A stretch of DNA of 7,881 nucleotides. Source: JAVXTH01 sp036642795 (GTDB lineage Bacteria; Bacillota_I; Bacilli_A; Erysipelotrichales; Erysipelotrichaceae). The stretch is taken from positions 1 through 7,881 of the forward strand of contig JAVXTH010000047.1 of NCBI GenBank assembly GCA_036642795.1, written 5' to 3'. Numbering within the stretch: the first letter of the stretch is position 1; each line of letters opens with the position of its first letter. A program made the position numbers and the translations under genes. Shown here piece by piece: positions 1 through 5,524 of the stretch. The notes beneath the pieces were generated by a model. That model had not been told where the DNA came from. It worked only from the letters and a program-made list of their open reading frames with translations, and did no database searches.

Positions 1-37
1 AAAAAACTCTCAATCTATGAATAAGAGTTTGAGAGTT
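1..37 (-). terminator. Intrinsic terminator of tRNA-Leu
   Basis: A perfect 9-bp inverted repeat, AACTCTCAA (5-13) and TTGAGAGTT (29-37), encloses a 15-base loop. Read on the minus strand, the hairpin runs into a T-tract (the complement of A1-A6). It lies 10 bases beyond the CCA end of the tRNA gene, which fits a Rho-independent terminator for a single-gene tRNA transcript. The T-tract reaches the window edge, so its full length is not visible. Confidence 0.8.
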
Positions 38-47
38 GTTTGATGAA

Positions 48-132
48 TGGTGCGGGCGACAGGACTTGAACCTGCACATCGTGAAATACCAGATCCTAAG
101 TCTGGCGCGTCTGCCAATTTCGCCACGCCCGC
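48..132 (-). tRNA. tRNA-Leu, anticodon UAG
   Basis: Read on the minus strand, the sequence folds as a class II tRNA. The 7-bp acceptor stem is GCGGGCG (132-126) with CGCCCGC (58-52), followed by discriminator A (51) and an encoded CCA (50-48). The D stem is GCG/CGC. The anticodon stem CCAGA/TCTGG carries the loop CTTAGGA, placing anticodon TAG at 98-96. The T arm is GCAGG-TTCAAGT-CCTGT. The variable arm is about 13 nt, longer than in class I tRNAs, as expected for leucine, though its stem is short and weak. The UAG anticodon reads CUA and, by wobble, other CUN codons. It has its own promoter and terminator, so it is a monocistronic unit divergent from the phosphodiesterase gene. Confidence 0.97.
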
Positions 133-144
133 AAGTGCTTTATT

Positions 145-172
145 ATTATAGCATATCATTAGTGAATTGCAA
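145..172 (-). promoter_or_regulatory. Promoter of tRNA-Leu
   Basis: On the minus strand, a perfect extended -10 element TGCTATAAT (153-145) lies 16 bases downstream of a -35-like TTGCAA (172-167, 4 of 6 matches to TTGACA). The predicted start of transcription is near 138, a few bases before the mature 5' end at 132. The A-run at 175-180 could act as an upstream AT-rich element. Confidence 0.75.
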
Positions 173-294
173 TAGAAAAAATCAATAAAATTTGTTTGAT
201 TGAAACAAAGATGTAATTCATAAAGGATGAATGATTTATATGCTTAAATAAACACTATTTATAAGGATTAAGTGTATTATGATAATTCAAAGAG

Positions 295-303
295 TGCTAT
301 AAT
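295..303 (+). promoter_or_regulatory. Extended -10 promoter for phosphodiesterase-cinA
   Basis: TGCTATAAT matches the extended -10 consensus exactly. The expected -35 region near 275-280 (TATTAT) is poor, so recognition would rely on the TG extension. Transcription would start near 310, giving a leader of about 20 bases with the ribosome binding site AAAGAGG at 316-322, 7 bases before the ATG at 330. A weak imperfect inverted repeat, ACACT (252-256) and AGTGT (271-275), lies just upstream; no regulator can be named. Confidence 0.65.
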
Positions 304-329
304 AATGGCGATGAGAAAGAGGTAGCGAC

Positions 330-848
330 ATGTTGTTACTATTAATGAGTGATACTCATGGGGAATTATCGAAAGTTAAGGATATCTTACAAGTGGAACA
401 TGATGTAGATCAAATTCTTCATTGTGGTGATGTTGGCTTTGATCTTATGGATGATTCTAAGTTCTTGTGTGTGAAGGGAAATCACGATGAAAATCAAAAC
501 TTTCCTAAGACGAGAATGATAACTATTTTAAATCATCGGATTTTGATGTTACATGGGGATAGGTTTGAACGTGAAGTATTGGATGAATTATGTAAAAGAT
601 GCGATGTAAATGATTATGTTTACGAAGATTGTATTAATATAATGAATCAATTATGTTCACAACTTGCAAAGGAAAATAATTGTGATATGGTATGCTATGG
701 GCATACGCATTATCCAGTGAATAAGAGAATTGATGGGATTCTAGTATTGAATCCTGGTTCACTTTTTTATAATGCAAATGGCGGGGCTAGTTATATGGTT
801 GTTTCAATCGATTATGAGGAAGTATTGGTACGTTTATGTAACGTGTGA
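330..848 (+). CDS. yfcE: YfcE/MJ0936-family metallophosphodiesterase
   Basis: A 172-residue cytoplasmic calcineurin-like phosphoesterase of the small YfcE/YsnB/MJ0936 group. Characterised members hydrolyse model phosphodiesters using Mn2+ or similar metals; their natural substrate is uncertain. Metal-site motifs appear in order: SDTHG (D8, H10), CGD (D34), GNHD (N51, H52), HGD (H75), GHTH (H125, H127) and the closing NPGS (141-144). All expected ligands are present. Two details differ from the common pattern: the usual HGH reads HGD at 75-77, and the 49 residues from HGD to GHTH seem longer than in typical members, with a Cys-rich helical stretch at about 88-112. There is no signal peptide; the hydrophobic N-terminus is the first beta strand leading to the DxH motif. 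The ATG at 330 follows AAAGAGG at 7-base spacing. It stops with TGA, 11 bases before cinA, so the two are probably co-transcribed. The family call is firm; the physiological role is unknown. Confidence 0.92.
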   Translation: MLLLLMSDTHGELSKVKDILQVEHDVDQILHCGDVGFDLMDDSKFLCVKGNHDENQNFPKTRMITILNHRILMLHGDRFEREVLDELCKRCDVNDYVYEDCINIMNQLCSQLAKENNCDMVCYGHTHYPVNKRIDGILVLNPGSLFYNANGGASYMVVSIDYEEVLVRLCNV

Positions 849-854
849 AAGGGA
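848..854 (+). promoter_or_regulatory. Ribosome binding site setting the cinA start
   Basis: AAAGGGA, beginning on the last base of the upstream TGA stop, lies 5 bases before the ATG at 860. An in-frame GTG at 845 would add five residues but has no comparable site, and its product would start before the conserved MKAEI beginning of CinA proteins. The ATG at 860 is therefore preferred. Confidence 0.7.
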
Positions 855-859
855 CTAGA

Positions 860-2050
860 ATGAAAGCGGAAATTTTGTGTATTGGCAGTGAATTATTATT
901 AGGGGATATTGTGAATACGAATGCACAGTATTTATCAAAGGAATGTGCTCAATTAGGGGTTGATGTATATTTTCAAAGTGTCGTTGGTGATAATCCAAAG
1001 CGAGTGAAGCAAGCGCTTCTAATTGCCTTAAAGAGAAATGATATGGTATTAATAACCGGAGGACTTGGACCTACTAAAGATGATTTAAGTAAAGAAGTTA
1101 TTGCCGAATTGATGGAAACTGAATTAAAAAAAGATGATTTTGCTTATGATAACATGAAGAAAAGAGTTTTTTTATTTACGAAAAAAGCACCGAGCATCAG
1201 CAATGAAAAACAAGCATTATTACCAGTTGGTTGTATTCCTTTATATAACGAACATGGAACAGCACCTGGTTTTATCCTTGAAAAAGGGGATAAGAAGATT
1301 ATTGTTATGCCAGGAGTTCCCAAAGAAATGAAAGCAATGTTTCAAAAAGATGTCGTTCCTTATTTAAAGAAGTTTTCAACCGGTGTTTGTTTATCAAAAG
1401 CGCTAAATATTTTTGGTATTGGTGAAGCAGAAGTAAATGATCGAGTTGCTAACTTATTAGATAGTAAAAATCCAAGTGTTGCTCCTTATGCCAAAGAGGG
1501 GGGAACACAACTACGCATTACTGCTTTTGCGGATAATCTAGAAAAAGCAAATAAATGCATTCAACCGATGGTAGAACAATGTAAGAAAAAACTAGGTGAT
1601 TATATTTATAGTGAAAATAATGAAAGTCTAGAAGAAGTGGTATTAAAGAAATTAGTTCGCAAACATCAAAAATTAATTGTAATTGAAGGTGCTACAAAAG
1701 GACAATTGGTAAGTCGCTTGGCTTGTGTTCCTTTATCAAAGCAAGTTCTTTCTTTTAATCGTGTGGTGTTGAGTGAAGAAGGATTTCGGATGATGCATAA
1801 CAGTGATGATTATTATCATGAAGCTTATGCGAAAATGCTAGCCGAACAGTTTTTCTGGCAAGTGGGAGGTCCAACGATTATTATCTCTTTACCAGAGAAG
1901 ATTCGTGAGAATTTCTTTCATGTCAGTATTGCGATATGTGTGGATGAAGGATGTTTTTATGAACATAGTGAAATAGTCGGGGATGAAAATGAAATCGCTC
2001 CACGCATCTGTTATAAAGCTTTAGACTTACTTAGAAAACATATTGGATAA
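860..2050 (+). CDS. cinA: CinA-family protein with degenerate PncC domain
   Basis: A 396-residue protein, slightly shorter than usual two-domain CinA proteins (about 410-420). Residues 1 to about 170 form the MoCF/COG1058 domain, seen in NTNAQ (19-23), TGGLGPTKDD (66-75), GTAPGF (133-138) and MPGVPKEM (150-157). In characterised relatives this domain has ADP-ribose pyrophosphatase activity. A linker region follows to about 255, then a PncC-like (COG1546) domain at about 257-396. That domain normally deamidates nicotinamide mononucleotide to recycle pyridine nucleotides. Here the nucleophile motif ESCTGG reads EGATKG (276-281), the usual YSNxxK reads LSEEGF (304-309), and the TGxAGP glycine motif is eroded to a GGPT remnant. 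The frame is open throughout and the spacing aligns, so this is divergence and not a frameshift. The deamidase half is probably catalytically dead, while the N-terminal half may be active. It follows the phosphodiesterase gene by 11 bases and likely shares its mRNA. No terminator follows. Confidence 0.9.
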   Translation: MKAEILCIGSELLLGDIVNTNAQYLSKECAQLGVDVYFQSVVGDNPKRVKQALLIALKRNDMVLITGGLGPTKDDLSKEVIAELMETELKKDDFAYDNMKKRVFLFTKKAPSISNEKQALLPVGCIPLYNEHGTAPGFILEKGDKKIIVMPGVPKEMKAMFQKDVVPYLKKFSTGVCLSKALNIFGIGEAEVNDRVANLLDSKNPSVAPYAKEGGTQLRITAFADNLEKANKCIQPMVEQCKKKLGDYIYSENNESLEEVVLKKLVRKHQKLIVIEGATKGQLVSRLACVPLSKQVLSFNRVVLSEEGFRMMHNSDDYYHEAYAKMLAEQFFWQVGGPTIIISLPEKIRENFFHVSIAICVDEGCFYEHSEIVGDENEIAPRICYKALDLLRKHIG

Positions 2051-2074
2051 ATGTTAAGAAATGGTAAATAACAT

Positions 2075-2094
2075 AGGTATTCGATAAGATACCT
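2075..2094. promoter_or_regulatory. Inverted repeat in the MFS promoter spacer
   Basis: AGGTAT (2075-2080) and ATACCT (2089-2094) form a perfect 6-bp dyad with an 8-base gap. It fills the space between the expected -35 position and the -10 element of the transporter gene and touches the TG extension at 2094. No T-run follows, so it is not a normal terminator for cinA. It could be an operator or simply chance in AT-rich DNA. Confidence 0.3.
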
Positions 2095-2102
2095 GTTATA
2101 AT
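2094..2102 (+). promoter_or_regulatory. Extended -10 promoter for the MFS gene
   Basis: TGTTATAAT is an exact extended -10 element, 25 bases before the ATG at 2128, with no good -35 at the expected position (TAGGTA at 2074-2079). Initiation near 2109 would leave a leader of about 19 bases containing the strong site GAGGGG at 2117-2122. The transporter could be expressed from this promoter, by read-through from cinA, or both. Confidence 0.55.
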
Positions 2103-2127
2103 AAATGCATAGAAATGAGGGGACAAC

Positions 2128-3426
2128 ATGTTTACTAAAATACTAACAAAATTAGGCTTTACCAAAGAAGAAACAAGTTGGGTTTTATATGATATTGGTA
2201 ATTCAGCCCAAGTATTAATGACAATGACGGTTTTATTTCCTTTGCTTATTTCCTACATTACACCAAATGGACAAAGCAGTGTTTATGTCGGTTGGGCCAA
2301 TGCGATTTATGGGATTGTGCTTGCGTTAATATCACCGGTACTTGGTACTGTTGCGGATTATCCAGGAAAGAAGAAAAAGCTATTCCGTTTCTTCTTGTAT
2401 ATGGGAATTATTGGGGGCTTTGCTCTTGCCTTACCATTCATTGGATATAAAGTAGCAATTGTTTTCTTTATCATCGCGATGATTGGTTATAATGGTTCAA
2501 TTGTGTTCTATGATGCATTCTTAGTTGATGTAACAAGCGATGAGCGTGTGAACAAAGTATCATCGGCTGGTTATGCTTGGGGTTATATTGGATCGGTATT
2601 GCCCTTCCTAATCTTCATTATTCCATTTGCCTTAGTTTCCCTATATGGAGATGCGAATGGTACGATGATGATTGGCTCCTTTGCCTTAACGTATCGTTTG
2701 GCAGTTTGTATCTCGATGAGTTGTTCGGTTATCTGGTGGATGGTTTATTCGCGTCCTTTACTTAAAAATGTCCATCAACGTCAATGTCATGAAGAAAGTG
2801 ATCATGTGGTGAAGGAATCCTTCTCTCGCCTGTATCATACGTTCAAAGATATTAAAAAGAATCGCAATATTTTCTTATTCTGTTTATCTTATTTCTTTTA
2901 TATTGATTGTGTCAATACGGTTATTAAAATGGCTGTGTCACTTGCAACCGATATGGGAGTAAGTGATGTTATGAGTTTAGTAGTTGTAATCGCAATTCAA
3001 TTTATCGCTTTCCCAAGTGCCATTTATTTTGGTCGATTGGTTGATAAATTTGGTTCAAAGAAAATGATTTATGCTGGTATCTTAGGTTATGTCGCAATTA
3101 TTATATTCGGTTCACAAATTGCTAGTAATGTAAACTTTATCTGGGTGGTAGCTATTTTAGTAGGATTATTTCAAGGTGGCATTCAATCCGTATCACGTTC
3201 TTACTTTACCTTACTTATTCCAAATAAAGCAGATAGCAATGAGTACTTTGGTTTCTTCTCGGTCTTCTCTAAATTCTCGGCAATTCTAGGACCAATTGCA
3301 GTATCCTTAGTTATTAGTATGACCGGGGTAACTTCTTATGGAATCTTAGGACTTATTCCGATGATGATGATTGGAGCATTCTTCTTAATCTTTGTGAAGG
3401 ATCCGAAAATTGAAACTAAAAAATAA
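2128..3426 (+). CDS. UMF1/Atg22-like MFS transporter
   Basis: A 432-residue integral membrane protein of the major facilitator superfamily. It resembles the UMF1 (Atg22-like, COG2270) group, whose bacterial members have no well-established substrate. Diagnostic features are the opening WVLYDIGNSA (18-27), the loop 2-3 motif GTVADYPGKKKK (73-84), FYDAFLVDV (127-135), FFYIDCVNTVIKMA (256-269), GRLVDKFGSKK (302-312) and GGIQSVSRSY (350-359). About 12 hydrophobic helices can be placed, near 24-45, 54-76, 85-104, 109-130, 147-171, 187-207, 248-264, 280-302, 313-331, 335-355, 375-397 and 401-424. A charged, His-rich cytoplasmic loop at about 208-247 separates the two halves. The start follows GAGGGG at 5-base spacing. 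It converges on the aconitase gene and ends in a shared terminator. Its substrate cannot be read from the sequence; a citrate or dicarboxylate role is not supported beyond proximity. Confidence 0.88.
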   Translation: MFTKILTKLGFTKEETSWVLYDIGNSAQVLMTMTVLFPLLISYITPNGQSSVYVGWANAIYGIVLALISPVLGTVADYPGKKKKLFRFFLYMGIIGGFALALPFIGYKVAIVFFIIAMIGYNGSIVFYDAFLVDVTSDERVNKVSSAGYAWGYIGSVLPFLIFIIPFALVSLYGDANGTMMIGSFALTYRLAVCISMSCSVIWWMVYSRPLLKNVHQRQCHEESDHVVKESFSRLYHTFKDIKKNRNIFLFCLSYFFYIDCVNTVIKMAVSLATDMGVSDVMSLVVVIAIQFIAFPSAIYFGRLVDKFGSKKMIYAGILGYVAIIIFGSQIASNVNFIWVVAILVGLFQGGIQSVSRSYFTLLIPNKADSNEYFGFFSVFSKFSAILGPIAVSLVISMTGVTSYGILGLIPMMMIGAFFLIFVKDPKIETKK

Positions 3427-3440
3427 TTATGATGTAAAAT

Positions 3441-3480
3441 AAGGGTTAAATTCTTAATGAATTTAACCCTTTGTTTTATT
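3441..3480. terminator. Bidirectional terminator between MFS and aconitase
   Basis: A perfect 13-bp inverted repeat (arms 3441-3453 and 3459-3471) has a 5-base loop, TTAAT. On the plus strand it is followed by TGTTTTATT; on the minus strand by ATTTTA. It lies 14 bases after the transporter stop and 7 bases beyond the aconitase stop, so it can end both convergent transcripts. Confidence 0.9.
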
Positions 3481-5401
3481 ATTTTTCTTTATTCTGTTTG
3501 CGGATTAAACTTAAGGTTCCACCTGCATACATTGTTTCAATTTCTAAACTACTTAAATCATGTCGTAACATCGTATTTTTATTTTTTGTTTTATTATATA
3601 GAAGTACTTCATGACTATCTTCTAGTTGATGTAAGTTTGTAAGTACGAGTTCATCCATTTCATCGATTTCATCGTAATCACTTTCAATCACAAAGATTAA
3701 AGGTAAAATACCAGAGTTAATTAAATTGGAACGATGAATTCTTGCGAAGCTTTTCGCAATCACTGCTTTGATACCTAAGAATAAAGGGGCGAGGGCAGCG
3801 TGTTCACGAGAACTTCCTTGACCATAGTTACTGCCAGCAATAATGATACCACCATCATGTGATAAACAATCATCATGGAAACTTGCTTTCACATTGCAGA
3901 AGGTAAACTCAGATATCTTTTCAATGTTGGAGCGATAAGGTAAGACTTTCGTACCACCTGGAACTATATGATCGGTGGTGATGTTATCACCGACTTTAAT
4001 CATAACTTGTTTATCAATGGTTGCTTGTAATTCACTATTTTGAGGTAGTGGTTTAATATTTGGGCCACGGACAATTTCTTGATTTGGATCACAAGTTGGC
4101 TTTAAAATCATACTATCATCAATATAGAAAGATTCTACTTCTTTCGGAATTTCATAAGCTACGTTTAGTGGATTAGAAATATAACCATGGAGCGCGGATA
4201 AGGCAGCGGTTTGAGGCGATACTAAACAAACTTTAGCGCTTAAGGTACCACTTCTACCATAGAAATTACGATTAAAGGTACGTAACGATAAACCATTACT
4301 TATAGGGGATTGTCCCATACCGATACATGGACCACAAGTACTTTCTAATAGGCGAGCACCACTTTCTAAGAAAATGGATAAAGCACCTTGATCAGCTAAC
4401 ATTTTCATCACTTGACGAGAACCAGGGGAAATAACCAAAGATACATCCGGATGAACTTTTTTCCCTTTTAATATATTAGCAACACTCATTAAATCAGAAT
4501 AAGAAGAATTGGTACAACTACCAATCGCAACTTGATCGACTTTAAGGCCTTTAACACTTTCAACACTTTGTACCGCATCGGGTGAGTGAGGCATGGCAAT
4601 CATTGGTTCTAGTTGAGCTAAATCAATTTCATAGGTTTCATCATAAAGCGCATCTTGATCTGCTTGTAATGCGACATAATCTTGTTCTCTTGCCTGTTTC
4701 TTTAAAAACTCATAAGTGATTTCATCACTTGGGAAAAGTGAAGTAGTAGCGCCAAGTTCTGCTCCCATATTGGTAATTGTTGCACGTTGTGGAACACTTA
4801 AGTGTTTAAGTGCATCCCCACTATATTCAATGACTTTACCAACTCCACCTTTAACACTCAACATCTGTAGGACTTTTAAGATAATATCTTTACTGGTAAC
4901 TCCAAGTCTACATTCATTCTTTAAAATGATATTCACAATGCGTGGCATAACAATTTGAAAATCACGACCTGCCATAGCACAGGCAACATCCAATCCACCA
5001 GCTCCCATGGCTAGACAACCAATTCCTCCTGCCGTAGGGGTATGTGAATCAGAACCTAGTAAAGTCTTACCAGGTGCGGCAAATCGCTCTAAATGAACTT
5101 GGTGACAAATGCCATTACCAGGCTTTGAGAAATAAACACCATATTTACTTGCGACTCCTTGTAAGTATTTATGATCATCGGCATTTTCAAAACCACTCTG
5201 TAACGTATTATGGTCAACATAACTTAAAGACAACTCTGTTTTTACTTTCGTTATTCCCATCGCTTCTAATTGTAGATAGGCCATTGTACCCGTCGCATCT
5301 TGGGTTAAAGTTTGATCAATATGAATCGCAACACTTTCACCGCGAATTAAAGCTTTTTTATTTGTGTGAGCCTGAATAATCTTTTCTGTAATAGTAGGCA
5401 T
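3479..5401 (-). CDS. acn: Aconitate hydratase (short Aquifex-type)
   Basis: A 640-residue cytoplasmic [4Fe-4S] enzyme converting citrate to isocitrate through cis-aconitate. It belongs to the short (about 640-660 residue) aconitases and is not a truncated form of the roughly 890-residue AcnA. Visible motifs include DHNTLQ (63-68), GSDSHTPTAG (116-125), the first cluster cysteine in GSCTNS (C296), the other two in CGPC (C356, C359), FNRNFYGRSG (376-385) and, in the C-terminal swivel domain, GDNITTDHIVPGG (471-483) and GSNYGQGSSREHAA (523-536) with the substrate-binding Ser-Arg. The order, large domain then swivel, is that of aconitase on one chain; LeuC/LeuD-type isomerases split these. The ATG is preceded by AAAAGGAG at 9-base spacing. 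It is divergent from citrate synthase and isocitrate dehydrogenase, which confirms the pathway. All three cluster ligands are present, so it should be active but oxygen-sensitive. Confidence 0.96.
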   Translation of the reverse strand: MPTITEKIIQAHTNKKALIRGESVAIHIDQTLTQDATGTMAYLQLEAMGITKVKTELSLSYVDHNTLQSGFENADDHKYLQGVASKYGVYFSKPGNGICHQVHLERFAAPGKTLLGSDSHTPTAGGIGCLAMGAGGLDVACAMAGRDFQIVMPRIVNIILKNECRLGVTSKDIILKVLQMLSVKGGVGKVIEYSGDALKHLSVPQRATITNMGAELGATTSLFPSDEITYEFLKKQAREQDYVALQADQDALYDETYEIDLAQLEPMIAMPHSPDAVQSVESVKGLKVDQVAIGSCTNSSYSDLMSVANILKGKKVHPDVSLVISPGSRQVMKMLADQGALSIFLESGARLLESTCGPCIGMGQSPISNGLSLRTFNRNFYGRSGTLSAKVCLVSPQTAALSALHGYISNPLNVAYEIPKEVESFYIDDSMILKPTCDPNQEIVRGPNIKPLPQNSELQATIDKQVMIKVGDNITTDHIVPGGTKVLPYRSNIEKISEFTFCNVKASFHDDCLSHDGGIIIAGSNYGQGSSREHAALAPLFLGIKAVIAKSFARIHRSNLINSGILPLIFVIESDYDEIDEMDELVLTNLHQLEDSHEVLLYNKTKNKNTMLRHDLSSLEIETMYAGGTLSLIRKQNKEK

Positions 5402-5422
5402 CTTTATATTCTCCTTTTTATC

Positions 5423-5455
5423 CTAAAAACTAAAGTTATTATAACAGATTTTTAG
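5423..5455. promoter_or_regulatory. Nested inverted repeats over the aconitase -10
   Basis: An inner palindrome, GTTAT-T-ATAAC (5435-5445), lies almost concentrically inside an outer inverted repeat, CTAAAAA (5423-5429) and TTTTTAG (5449-5455); the two centres differ by one base. The inner palindrome contains the whole aconitase -10 hexamer, so a bound protein would block the promoter. No T-run and gene arrangement suits a terminator here. It is a candidate operator, with the caution that short dyads are common in AT-rich spacers. Confidence 0.35.
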
Positions 5456-5465
5456 TAGATTGAAA
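5438..5465 (-). promoter_or_regulatory. acn: Promoter of aconitase
   Basis: On the minus strand, an exact extended -10 TGTTATAAT (5446-5438) is preceded at a 16-base spacer by a weak -35, TTTCAA (5465-5460, 3 of 6 matches). Transcription would start near 5431, leaving a leader of about 30 bases that includes AAAAGGAG (5418-5411). Confidence 0.65.
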
Positions 5466-5486
5466 CTATTCATGAAAGGTAAATAA

Positions 5487-5495
5487 TGATATAAT
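5487..5495 (+). promoter_or_regulatory. gltA: Extended -10 promoter for citrate synthase-icd
   Basis: TGATATAAT is an exact extended -10 element. The hexamer expected as -35 at 17-base spacing (TATTCA, 5467-5472) is poor and overlaps a perfect 8-bp palindrome, TTCATGAA (5469-5476). The start would be near 5502, about 23 bases before the ATG at 5525. The two divergent -10 hexamers are 46 bases apart, so their -35 regions almost abut. Confidence 0.65.
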
Positions 5496-5511
5496 ATGAA
5501 AGCAAAAAGAA

Positions 5512-5517
5512 AGAAGG
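5512..5517 (+). promoter_or_regulatory. Ribosome binding site setting the gltA start
   Basis: AGAAGG ends only 1 base before an in-frame ATG at 5519, too close for efficient use, but is 7 bases before the next in-frame ATG at 5525. The second ATG is therefore the better start, shortening the product by two residues. Confidence 0.65.
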
Positions 5518-5524
5518 TATGAAA

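Noticed and set aside
191..209. Inverted repeat TTTGTTT-gattg-AAACAAA in the spacer before the phosphodiesterase gene.
   Set aside because: It has only 7 bp, almost all A-T pairs, and no gene ends upstream of it on either strand, so it is not a useful terminator. Chance in AT-rich DNA is likely.
845..859. GTG at 845 as the cinA start, overlapping the upstream stop.
   Set aside because: It lacks a spaced ribosome binding site and adds residues before the conserved CinA N-terminus; the ATG at 860 has AAAGGGA at 5 bases.
1625..2050. A frameshift as the explanation for the altered CinA C-terminal domain.
   Set aside because: The frame remains open to a natural stop and family-like segments continue on both sides of each lost motif, so substitution explains it better.
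2577..2765. A 62-codon plus-strand open frame within the MFS gene.
   Set aside because: It is another frame of a transporter whose own frame is continuous and conserved; its hydrophobic content comes from the membrane-helix codons.
3457..3642. A 61-codon hydrophobic plus-strand open frame after the MFS gene.
   Set aside because: It begins inside the bidirectional terminator hairpin and runs antisense to the end of aconitase; no ribosome binding site.
4716..5379. Open frames of 80 and 111 codons on the plus strand (4716-4958, 5044-5379).
   Set aside because: Both lie wholly antisense to the well-conserved aconitase gene, without promoter or recognisable product; they are shadow frames.
5461..5524. 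Repeated TGAAA words (5461, 5473, 5497, 5520) as a possible regulator array.
   Set aside because: The spacing is irregular and the word is too short and common in this base composition to support a claim.
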